From JBJKPP01 sp046706145 (lineage in GTDB: Bacteria; Bacteroidota; Ignavibacteria; Ignavibacteriales; Ignavibacteriaceae), in contig JBJKPP010000108.1 in NCBI GenBank assembly GCA_046706145.1, forward strand, positions 1-9,827: a stretch of 9,827 bases of DNA. The letters are read 5' to 3'. Shown piece after piece: positions 1 through 5,774 of this stretch (its first letter is position 1; each line of letters begins with the position of its first letter). The notes beneath the pieces are model-generated. The model was not told the origin of the DNA and ran no database searches. It saw only the letters and a list, made by a program, of their open reading frames with translations. The translations under genes were made by a program, and so were the position numbers.

Positions 1-155
1 GTTTTGAAACAGTTGCAGGATTAATTTTGAACGAGGCTGGAAACATCCCAAAGGAAGGTTACTCTTTTATTACCAATAATTATAAATTTACTGTTAAAGA
101 AATTTTGAAGCGTAGAATTAAGAAAGTCCTCATTGAAAAACTTCCTACTGAATGA
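1..155 (+). CDS. HlyC/CorC family transporter, C-terminal end (partial)
   Basis: This is the last 50 codons of a gene that begins before the window; the reading frame starts at base 3 and ends with TGA at 153-155. The visible peptide opens with FETVAGLIL, continues through a GNIPKEG turn, and ends in a basic strand region (RRIKKVLIE). This is the pattern of the CorC_HlyC (transporter-associated) domain that closes HlyC/CorC/TlyC proteins. In the family this domain follows a CNNM membrane domain and a CBS pair and is linked to magnesium/cobalt efflux; gliding-motility GldE belongs to the same group. The membrane and CBS parts are outside the window, so the exact subfamily cannot be decided. 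The next gene starts 3 bases after the stop, which suggests cotranscription. Confidence 0.8.
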   Translation, partial: FETVAGLILNEAGNIPKEGYSFITNNYKFTVKEILKRRIKKVLIEKLPTE

Positions 156-158
156 CAA

Positions 159-542
159 ATGAAAAAAGGATGTTTTATTAAAATTATTATAGTTTTAACT
201 ATCTTTGTTGCTGCAGGATTATTTGTAATTCAAAGTTATAAAGGGAAAATAGAAAAATTTGTTTTTTCCAAAACTAAAAGAACGTTTAAGACGCTATTAG
301 TAGATGATTTTAATAAAAAACTCTCTCACATTAAGAATTCCCCTGAAAAAGATAGTTTGGAAGCATACATGAAAGTATATTTCGATAAAAATTTTAATAA
401 ATATAAGACGTATAATGAAATCGCTGAAAGAAAAGGAGATAAAGTTCTAACTTCTTTAGCTGAAGTTCTTAAAGATAGTGTTATTACTAAATCTGATGAT
501 GAAAGAATAAAGAAATTAATAAACGATGTTAATCACAATTAA
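159..542 (+). CDS. Small single-pass membrane or secreted protein, unrecognised
   Basis: I do not recognise a family for this 127-residue protein. Residues 1-6 are basic (MKKGCF), residues 7-25 form one hydrophobic segment, and the rest is charged, lysine-rich and probably helical. It therefore looks like an N-terminally anchored protein with a soluble domain of about 100 residues, or a secreted protein with an uncleaved signal. No lipobox is evident. The ATG lies 3 bases after the stop of the HlyC/CorC gene, so it is probably translated from the same message; no separate Shine-Dalgarno site is clear. A role linked to the upstream transporter would be a guess from position only. Confidence 0.6.
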   Translation: MKKGCFIKIIIVLTIFVAAGLFVIQSYKGKIEKFVFSKTKRTFKTLLVDDFNKKLSHIKNSPEKDSLEAYMKVYFDKNFNKYKTYNEIAERKGDKVLTSLAEVLKDSVITKSDDERIKKLINDVNHN

Positions 543-559
543 GAATATAATTTACTTTA

Positions 560-621
560 TGTCATTCCGGACTTGATCCGGAATCTCATTTCTAAGTTTT
601 TTTTTGAGATGCTGAACCTGC
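560..621 (+). repeat. REP-like palindromic repeat, copy 1 (truncated)
   Basis: It starts with TGTCATTCCGG. ATTCCGG (564-570) pairs with CCGGAAT (578-584) around a 7-base loop. A second stem pairs ATCTCA (583-588) with TGAGAT around a T-rich loop, followed by GATGCTGAAC. The sequence resembles the first part of the repeat at 916-1030 almost word for word, but the closing TTCAGCATGACA half is missing. It lies 18 bases downstream of the stop at 542, where it could also act as a terminator-like structure. Confidence 0.7.
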
Positions 622-915
622 AAATAGGATGCATGTGGCAAAGTTAAACATAGCCGTTTAGAGGTCAACATAATGATGAATGAAATATGTTTTTATAAAT
701 GTAAATATTGTTAAAAAATAATTAGTAATTTAAGAAAATATTATATTGACAGAATTAAAAAATGTTAAGATACCACGGATAATCACGAAGTGACCACTAA
801 GTGATAAGCCTTTTTCTTTGTAAGGGAAAGGTTTGGATAGGGTTCAAAGAATTATTTAACAACGAACTCATCCCGTCACTTCTCTTAAAGTAGAAACTGT
901 GAGAAAAACTCAAAA

Positions 916-1030
916 TGTCATTCCGGACTTTGCCATAAGCGGCCCCTTTGGAGTTCCGGAATCTCATTTTTAAGTTTTTTTGAGATGCTGAGTCAAGCCT
1001 GCCTGCCGGACGGACAGGTTCAGCATGACA
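916..1030 (+). repeat. REP-like composite palindromic repeat, copy 2 (complete)
   Basis: The element is bounded by TGTCAT (916-921) and ATGACA (1025-1030). Inside are two units. The first pairs TTCCGGA (921-927) with a later TTCCGGA copy (954-960), which is itself palindromic at its core, and contains a GACTTTGCCATA segment. The second pairs TGCTGA (986-991) with TTCAGCA (1019-1025), with CCTG/CAGG arms around a G+C-rich loop. The GC-rich centre contrasts with the AT-rich surroundings. It ends 29 bases before the MCE gene start, so it lies in that gene's leader or promoter region. The same arrangement occurs inverted at 4158-4260. Confidence 0.75.
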
Positions 1031-1059
1031 AGTGTGTAATATGAATTAATAAACGAAAA

Positions 1060-1968
1060 ATGAAAGACGAGAGAAAAACTGAAATAAGAGTTGGCATTAC
1101 AGTTATTGTAGGCGTTGTGTTATTTATATGGGTTCTTAGCTGGGCTAAAAACTATAGTCTTACATCCAGCCGGGAAATAGTTAATGTCAAATTTGATAAT
1201 GTGTCAGGTTTGGAAGTAGGAGATAATGTTACCGTAAACGGCGTAAAAAAAGGTTATGTAGAGGGTATGGAAGTAAAGGGAGACAACGTAATAGTGAAAC
1301 TGACAATCGACAGTGATGTTAAGCTTAAGAAAGACGCAACTTTTGCGGTCAGTATGCTCGATCTTATGGGTGGAAAGAAAGTTGAAGTAACACCAGGTGA
1401 TTCTCCACAGCCGATTGACTTAACAAAAATTCAGCATGGAATATTTGAAGCAGATATTCCAAAAGTAATGTCAATAATTGGACAAGTAGAAGGGGACTTG
1501 CCGGGAATAATTTCTGATTTAAAAGTCTCTCTTAATTCTCTAAATACTTACTTGACGGACCGTCAATTGAACAAAAACATCAAGTTATCAGTAAAAAACT
1601 TAGCTATAATTTCTGAAAAGCTGAATCGTTTATTGGATGAAAATTCGAAAAATTTTAATAGTCTCGCAAAAAATTCCAACGAATTGATAACACAAATGAA
1701 TGAATTTTTAACTAATAACCGGGATAACATAGAAAAAACTTTAAGCAATATCAGGGATTTAACTTCCAGAACAGATACTTTGATAGCTCAAATAAATGAT
1801 TTTGCGAAAGAGACCAAACAGAAGCAGAATAATATCGGAAAGTTAATGTACAATGAAGATTTGTATAAGAAATTAAATCTTACTGTTGACCAAATTAATC
1901 AGCTGACAAAAATTCTACTCCATCAAGTCCAGGGGAAGGGCATAAACATAGATGCGCATATTTTCTAA
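1060..1968 (+). CDS. MCE/MlaD family lipid-transport protein
   Basis: This 302-residue protein has a short basic N-terminus, one transmembrane anchor at about residues 10-28, an MCE domain at about 39-112 (VKFDNVSGLEVGDNVTVNG, then LMGGKKVEV), and a long, mostly helical periplasmic tail (about 130-295). MCE proteins such as MlaD form hexameric rings that carry phospholipids or other hydrophobic compounds between membranes, normally with an MlaE permease and MlaF ATPase. Those partners are not in this window; the HlyC/CorC gene upstream is unrelated to them. The helical tail resembles MCE proteins whose C-termini build a tunnel or needle rather than the short E. coli MlaD. The start has no clear Shine-Dalgarno site. 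Its 3' end overlaps the GGT start by 17 bases. Confidence 0.85.
   Translation: MKDERKTEIRVGITVIVGVVLFIWVLSWAKNYSLTSSREIVNVKFDNVSGLEVGDNVTVNGVKKGYVEGMEVKGDNVIVKLTIDSDVKLKKDATFAVSMLDLMGGKKVEVTPGDSPQPIDLTKIQHGIFEADIPKVMSIIGQVEGDLPGIISDLKVSLNSLNTYLTDRQLNKNIKLSVKNLAIISEKLNRLLDENSKNFNSLAKNSNELITQMNEFLTNNRDNIEKTLSNIRDLTSRTDTLIAQINDFAKETKQKQNNIGKLMYNEDLYKKLNLTVDQINQLTKILLHQVQGKGINIDAHIF
1931..1940 (+). promoter_or_regulatory. Ribosome binding site for GGT, inside the MCE gene
   Basis: A purine run AGGGGAAGGG lies 11 bases before the ATG at 1952. It sits inside the last codons of the MCE gene, supports the overlapping GGT start, and suggests translational coupling. Confidence 0.5.
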
Positions 1969-2926
1969 AATTTTTATCCTTTTTACCTGTTCCCTTTTTC
2001 TAATAAATTTAGAAGCACAACCAATGACGACCGGACCTGTTAAAGCTAAGCACGGAATGGTGGTTTCTGCTAACGCATTAGCAACCGAGGTTGGAGTTAA
2101 GATTTTAAAGATGGGCGGCAATTCGGTTGATGCTGCAGTTGCAGTTGGTTTTGCACTTGCTGTTACTTATCCCGCAGCAGGAAATATAGGCGGCGGCGGA
2201 TTTATGGTCATTCATCTTCGTAACGGTAAAAATACTACTATTGATTACAGGGAAAAAGCGCCGCTTAAAGCTTCTAAAAATATGTATCTGGATAAAAATG
2301 GAAATTTCGTACATATGCTTAGCACAGAAGGCGCTACTTCGAGCGGAGTTCCAGGCAGTGTTGCTGGGTTACTCTATGCTCTTAAACATTATGGCACAAT
2401 GAAGTTATCCGAAGTAATTCAACCTGCGATAGACCTAGCGAGAAATGGATTTCCAGTTGATTATTTTCTGGCAAAATCTTTTAAAAATGAACTGCCTGTT
2501 TTTGATAAATATAAATCGACAAAGAAAGCCTTCACAAAGAATGGAAAATCATATCAACAAGGTGAAATTCTTAAACAACCTGACCTAGCATTAACATTAG
2601 AACAAATTAAGGAAAAAGGTAGAGACGGTTTTTACAAAGGCAAAGTTGCTGATTTGATTGTGAAACAAATGAAAGCAGATGACGGATATATTACCAAGGA
2701 AGATTTGGAAAAGTATGAGCCTGTTGAAAGAAAACCTGTTCTTGGAAATTATAGAGGTTGCGAAATTGTCTCAATGCCGCCTCCAAGTTCAGGCGGTGTT
2801 GCACTTGTAGAACTTCTAAACATCCTTGAAAATTATAATTTTAATAAGAATGATTGGGGAACTGCAGATTACATTCATAAGCTTGTAGAGGCCATGAAAT
2901 ATACTTACGCAGATAGAACAAAATAA
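1952..2926 (+). CDS. ggt: GGT N-terminal fragment: signal peptide and most of the large subunit
   Basis: This is the 324-residue open part before the internal TAA. Residues 1-22 form a Sec signal peptide with likely cleavage after LEA (residues 20-22). Then come the conserved large-subunit blocks: GGNSVDAAVA (55-64), a glycine run GNIGGGGFM (77-85), and DYREKAP (98-104). R100 in the last block corresponds to the arginine that binds the substrate carboxylate in the family. GATSSGVPGSV and AIDLARNGFPV follow, then PPPSSGG. On its own this fragment lacks the catalytic threonine and cannot be an active enzyme. The ATG at 1952 is preferred because it gives the signal peptide and has a purine-rich site upstream. 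Confidence 0.8.
   Translation: MRIFSKIFILFTCSLFLINLEAQPMTTGPVKAKHGMVVSANALATEVGVKILKMGGNSVDAAVAVGFALAVTYPAAGNIGGGGFMVIHLRNGKNTTIDYREKAPLKASKNMYLDKNGNFVHMLSTEGATSSGVPGSVAGLLYALKHYGTMKLSEVIQPAIDLARNGFPVDYFLAKSFKNELPVFDKYKSTKKAFTKNGKSYQQGEILKQPDLALTLEQIKEKGRDGFYKGKVADLIVKQMKADDGYITKEDLEKYEPVERKPVLGNYRGCEIVSMPPPSSGGVALVELLNILENYNFNKNDWGTADYIHKLVEAMKYTYADRTK
2924..2926 (+). other. Premature TAA stop within GGT
   Basis: AAA at 2921-2923 is followed by TAA, then CTT GGT GAC CCC GAT (K, stop, L, G, D, P, D). The expected residue is Tyr, so one third-position change (T or C to A) explains it. The base after the stop is C. Confidence 0.9.
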
Positions 2927-2944
2927 CTTGGTGACCCCGATTTT

Positions 2945-3655
2945 GTGAGTGTTCCTGCAAAACAATTAACTTCAAAAAAAAATGCTAAAGAGATATTTGC
3001 AAAGATAAATCCAAACAGGGCAACGCCTTCGAAAGATATATTAAGCCCTAAGATAATATTTAGTAAGGAAAGCAAAGAAACCACACATTATTCAATTTAT
3101 GATAAATATGGAAATGCAGTAAGTGTAACAACAACTATAAATTCCTGGTTTGGCAATAAAATAGTTGTGGATGGAGCAGGATTCTTTTTAAATAATGAAA
3201 TGGACGATTTCAGTGCTAAACCTGGAGTTCCTAACCAATTTGGTTTACTTGGAAGCGAGGCAAATTCAATTCAGCCGCAAAAAAGGATGTTGAGTTCAAT
3301 GACTCCTACTATTATCTTGAAGGATAATAAACCTTATATTATAATTGGTTCACCCGGAGGTTCCACAATAATTACTGTTGTTCTTCAGGTTGTTATGAAT
3401 TGTATAGATTTCGATATGAATATTCAGCAAGCCATAAATGCACCAAGAATTCATCATCAATGGTATCCTGAAAGAATAGATTATGAAAAGAATGCTCTTT
3501 CGGACAATGTAAAAGAAAAATTAATTAATATGGGTCACAAGATTGGCGAGCAAACAGTTTTGGGCATGGCGGAAGGAATAATGGTAAATTCAAATAATCA
3601 AGTTGTTTATGGTGCTTCAGACCCAAGAGGACCTGGATTGGCAGAAGGTTATTAA
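2945..3655 (+). CDS. ggt: GGT C-terminal fragment: linker and catalytic small subunit
   Basis: This is the in-frame continuation of the GGT gene after the stop; the frame is open from 2927, and the first possible start codon is GTG at 2945. No Shine-Dalgarno site precedes that GTG, and the product would lack a signal peptide, so independent translation into a working enzyme is unlikely. The autoprocessing threonine is the first T of TTHYS (codon 3080-3082, residue 377 of the read-through protein). Downstream are NEMDDFS (about 415-421), SSMTPTI (448-454) and GSPGGS (466-471), which are the family's substrate and oxyanion-hole motifs. Their perfect state argues that the interruption is recent or not real. 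Confidence 0.7.
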   Translation: MSVPAKQLTSKKNAKEIFAKINPNRATPSKDILSPKIIFSKESKETTHYSIYDKYGNAVSVTTTINSWFGNKIVVDGAGFFLNNEMDDFSAKPGVPNQFGLLGSEANSIQPQKRMLSSMTPTIILKDNKPYIIIGSPGGSTIITVVLQVVMNCIDFDMNIQQAINAPRIHHQWYPERIDYEKNALSDNVKEKLINMGHKIGEQTVLGMAEGIMVNSNNQVVYGASDPRGPGLAEGY

Positions 3656-3670
3656 AAAGAGAGACTAAAA

Positions 3671-4048
3671 ATGATTATAGGTGTTGGTATTGACATAATT
3701 GAAATTGATAGAATTAGAAATAGTGTTGATAAATATGGTGACCAATTTCTAGATAAGATTTTCACTAAAACTGAATTGGAATACTGCCTTAATAAAGTTG
3801 ATAAATATCAACACCTGGCTGCAAGATTTGCAGCTAAAGAGGCAATTTATAAAGCTCTAACCACAGGCTGGGATAAAGGTATAACGTGGCAGGCCATAGA
3901 AATCAAAAATGAGCCAAATGGAATGCCATACGCCGTGTTGAATGGAGAAATTAAAAAGTTCTTGTCCAATGGAAACAGACTAAGAATTTCTCTAAGTCAT
4001 TCAAGGGATTACGTCGCTGCAGTTGCTATCATCTACAAAGAAAAGTAA
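3671..4048 (+). CDS. acpS: Holo-[acyl-carrier-protein] synthase
   Basis: AcpS transfers the 4'-phosphopantetheine arm of coenzyme A to a serine of apo-ACP, activating it for fatty-acid synthesis in the cytoplasm. The protein has 125 residues, the normal size. It shows the family start GVGIDIIEIDRI with the magnesium-binding Asp at residue 8, the RFAAKEAIYKAL block with the second metal ligand Glu57 and Lys61, the NGMPY segment, and the closing SLSHSRDYVAAVAI (107-120). The ATG lies 15 bases after the GGT stop with a weak GAGAG site, so it probably shares a transcript with the MCE and GGT genes. No terminator is obvious directly after it. Confidence 0.95.
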   Translation: MIIGVGIDIIEIDRIRNSVDKYGDQFLDKIFTKTELEYCLNKVDKYQHLAARFAAKEAIYKALTTGWDKGITWQAIEIKNEPNGMPYAVLNGEIKKFLSNGNRLRISLSHSRDYVAAVAIIYKEK

Positions 4049-4132
4049 ACTCCATAGTTCCTAGATTCTCTTAATCGTACTCTTACTCTTTATCTTACTC
4101 TCTGATATACGTCCAAAATAAAAGCAACCTCC

Positions 4133-4290
4133 TCTTAAAAAGAAACTGTGAGAGAATTGTCATGCTGAACACGTTTCAGCATCTTGTAGTAGGGAATCTG
4201 GATAGTTTAAGAGATTCCGGATCTCCCAAGGGGATGTCTATGGCAAAGCCCGGAATGACATTCTCAGTTTTTCACACAGTTTCAAAAAGA
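4133..4290 (+). mobile_element. MITE-like element: palindromic repeat with terminal inverted repeats
   Basis: The left end reads TCTTAAAAAGAAACTGTGAG, and the right end is its near inverse (CACAGTTTCAAAAAGA at 4275-4290). GAAACTGTG (4142-4150) and CACAGTTTC (4275-4283) are exact inverse copies. They enclose the REP-like composite at 4158-4260. No transposase is present, so any movement would depend on an enzyme elsewhere. The left end also occurs next to the repeat at 916-1030 (GAAACTGTG at 893-901). Classification as a mobile element is an inference from the inverted ends and repetition; no target-site duplication could be fixed. Confidence 0.45.
4158..4260 (-). repeat. REP-like composite palindromic repeat, copy 3 (inverted)
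   Basis: The element is bounded by TGTCAT (4158-4163) and ATGACA (4255-4260). Read on the minus strand, it repeats the order of the copy at 916-1030: TGTCATTCCGG, a CTTTGCCATA segment, a CCCCTT..GGAG segment, ATCCGGAATCTC, then a GCTGAA palindrome and ATGACA. GGAATCT (4192-4198) and AGATTCC (4212-4218) form an extra stem. The close match to a copy 3.2 kb away shows that this is a dispersed family and not a chance palindrome. Confidence 0.7.
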
Positions 4291-4503
4291 TAGAGAATTA
4301 TCACATGGAGAACTCTTCGGGATTGACAATAAATTCCTAATTGATAATGTTCTGACAACATTTTAACAGTAAGTCATAACATTTTACAAACCCTTCCCAT
4401 TGCAAAGTGAGCCCGTATGACAGGTAGTGTATGACTTCAACAATTCGGTAACGGCAAGGTATAAAAGGAGTGCGGTGAGCGTGAGTTAACCGGCCTTAAA
4501 TAA

Positions 4504-4527
4504 ATTCCGTATAAAATTATGCGGAAT
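4504..4527. other. Hairpin
   Basis: ATTCCGTATAA (4504-4514) faces TTATGCGGAAT (4517-4527) with one mismatch that becomes a G-U pair in RNA. It is the first of several stems in this gene-free region. Confidence 0.6.
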
Positions 4528-4569
4528 AGTAAATAGAATATTACTTAAAAAATAATGATAAATAGAACT

Positions 4570-4637
4570 CATATCTCAACCGGAAAATACTGTTTGACCC
4601 CGACTTTGTCAGGGGAGTTTATTTTCCGCATGATATG
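4570..4637. other. Long imperfect hairpin with nested stem
   Basis: CGGAAAATA (4581-4589) pairs perfectly with TATTTTCCG (4620-4628). Inside it, CCCC (4598-4601) pairs with GGGG (4612-4615) and GAC with GTC around TTT. Outside it, CATATC (4570-4575) pairs with GATATG (4632-4637). No U-tract follows, so it does not look like a simple intrinsic terminator. Confidence 0.6.
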
Positions 4638-4676
4638 TTAGCATAATTTTAGGAATTTATTTTCAGCCTTGACTTT

Positions 4677-4727
4677 CCACTAAGTGGTGGCTTCACCATT
4701 CGTACTTTTATTTTAAGAGAAAAGTAC
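4677..4727. other. Two adjacent hairpins
   Basis: CCACTAAGTGG (4677-4687) is a palindrome that overlaps a TGGTG/CACCA stem (4685-4689 with 4694-4698). Four bases later, GTACTTTT (4702-4709) pairs exactly with AAAAGTAC (4720-4727) across a 10-base loop. CCACTAAGTG also occurs at 794-803. Confidence 0.55.
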
Positions 4728-5085
4728 ATTAAAATTAATTGAACAATATATCTGCAAAATTCTATTAACACAGGTGAGTCGAGATAATATATTGCAATTA
4801 AACACAATTAATAAACTTTGTTACCGAAATACTGAAGAATTACGCGGTAGGAAGGGGTAGGGAGAGGTTTTTATGTTAGACAAAAAATTAGAATTATATT
4901 AGTTTTATTAATAAATTTTCTTTTACAAAATTATTTTGGATAGTAATATATTGTGTTCAGAATAAAACAGATAATTATTTTTATTATCTTTATAACGTAT
5001 TTATTCATTCTTTAGAGTAGGGGAATTAATAAACTAAATTGCGAATGCCCCAACTGTTCTAAAAAATTCCTTTAAGCAACATCTT

Positions 5086-5091
5086 AGGAGG
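5086..5091 (+). promoter_or_regulatory. Shine-Dalgarno site for the DUF4389 gene
   Basis: AGGAGG lies 5 bases before the ATG at 5097, a full-consensus site that fixes this start. Confidence 0.75.
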
Positions 5092-5096
5092 AACCA

Positions 5097-5729
5097 ATGA
5101 ACTCTTTAGAACAAAACTATCCTGCTAAACTCACAATTGATTTTCCGGAAAAGCTCGATAGATTTACAACCTTTTTCAGAATTATTATGGTCATACCTAT
5201 ATTAATTATTTTAAGTCTTATTTCAGGCTCGAGTGAAAATCATGAACTTAGCGAAAATGTACGCTTGGTTTACAATTCCGGTGGGATACTGTTTCTAGCT
5301 ACAGTTTTGATGATAGTGTTTAGGGAAAAATATCCCAAATGGTGGTACGACTGGAATATTGCACTTTTGAAATTTTCGACACGCGTTGCTTCCTATCTTT
5401 TTCTGTTGCGGGACGAATATCCATCTACCGACGAGGAGCAGGCTGTCCATATTGAAATTCCTTATCCGGATGTTAAGAAAGATCTCAATAGATGGCTTCC
5501 TTTGGTGAAGTGGTTTTTGGCAATACCACATTATATAATTCTTGCATTTTTATATTTTGCAGCAATCATCTGTGTCATAATTTCATGGTTTATTATTGTT
5601 TTTAGTGCAAAATCTCCTAAAGGAATATTTGATTTTATTGTAGGAGTAATTAGATGGACGATCAGAGTGAGCGCTTATGCCTTTTTACTCACAACTGACA
5701 AGTACCCTCCATTTACACTGAATGAGTGA
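5097..5729 (+). CDS. DUF4389 family integral membrane protein
   Basis: This 210-residue inner-membrane protein has unknown biochemical function. Hydrophobic segments lie at about residues 24-44, 60-76 and 137-169 (the last long enough for two passes), with amphipathic helices at about 88-104 and 180-198. The protein is an internal duplication: YPKWWYDW...RVASYLFLLRDEYP (79-109) is mirrored by SPKGIFDF...RVSAYAFLLTTDKYP (173-204), each preceded by an (R/K)xxxxIP membrane segment (RIIMVIP, then KWFLAIP). WLPLVKWFLAIPHYI (133-147) is typical of the DUF4389 family. It stands alone behind a long non-coding region and has a strong ribosome site. The next gene begins 45 bases later, so the two may be cotranscribed. 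Confidence 0.8.
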   Translation: MNSLEQNYPAKLTIDFPEKLDRFTTFFRIIMVIPILIILSLISGSSENHELSENVRLVYNSGGILFLATVLMIVFREKYPKWWYDWNIALLKFSTRVASYLFLLRDEYPSTDEEQAVHIEIPYPDVKKDLNRWLPLVKWFLAIPHYIILAFLYFAAIICVIISWFIIVFSAKSPKGIFDFIVGVIRWTIRVSAYAFLLTTDKYPPFTLNE

Positions 5730-5774
5730 GATTCGTGCAATCTTATTTTAGACACTAAAAAAAGGGAAAACATT

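Larger units (their letters stand above)
543..1059. other. Non-coding region with REP-like repeats (517 bases)
   Basis: I see no gene here. The stretch holds a partial palindromic repeat (560-621), a very AT-rich segment (about 670-770), a short palindrome CACTAAGTG (795-803), a pyrimidine/purine-biased block (about 808-845), and a complete composite repeat (916-1030) whose left flank carries GAAACTGTG. The transcript of the MCE gene presumably starts somewhere in this region, but no convincing promoter could be assigned. Confidence 0.7.
1952..3655 (+). pseudogene. ggt: Gamma-glutamyltranspeptidase gene interrupted by one in-frame stop
   Basis: Read through, this is a 567-residue GGT, close to the usual 560-590. 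GGT cleaves the gamma-glutamyl bond of glutathione and related peptides in the periplasm and transfers or hydrolyses the glutamyl group. The single defect is TAA at 2924-2926 (codon 325). The sequence on either side stays in the same frame and reads ADRTK-stop-LGDPDFV, where the family has ADR(S/T)KYLGDPDFV, so a Tyr codon (TAT or TAC) has become TAA by one base. There is no frameshift, and all catalytic motifs after the stop are intact. It is either a very recent pseudogene, a base-calling or assembly error, or a stop that is read through; sequence alone cannot decide. Confidence 0.85.
4049..5096. other. Non-coding region of about 1 kb with repeat and hairpins
   Basis: No credible gene is present. 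From left to right there is a TC-rich stretch (about 4070-4105), a composite palindromic repeat inside terminal inverted repeats (4133-4290), a segment of mixed composition (4291-4490), a chain of hairpins (4504-4727), and an AT-rich stretch (4728-5060) leading to the ribosome binding site at 5086. The longest frames are very short; for example, GTG at 4952 gives about 20 hydrophobic residues with no ribosome site. Confidence 0.7.

Noticed and set aside
746..775. Promoter for the MCE gene with TTGACA at 746-751
   Set aside because: The hexamer at 17-base spacing (GATACC) matches TATAAT at only three positions, and the leader would run through the whole repeat.
2924..2926. Recoding of the GGT stop as a special amino acid
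   Set aside because: The codon is TAA, not TGA or TAG, so selenocysteine or pyrrolysine are excluded, and other genes in the window use TAA as a normal stop.
4484..4645. Possible integron attC site (GTTAAC near 4485, GTTAGC near 4637, hairpins between)
   Set aside because: The ends do not fit the RYYYAAC/GTTRRRY core pattern, and the inner arms do not pair in the L''/L' manner; no integrase or cassette is present.
4952..5014. Short hydrophobic frame starting at GTG
   Set aside because: About 20 residues in AT-rich DNA with no ribosome site and stops just upstream; it is expected by chance.
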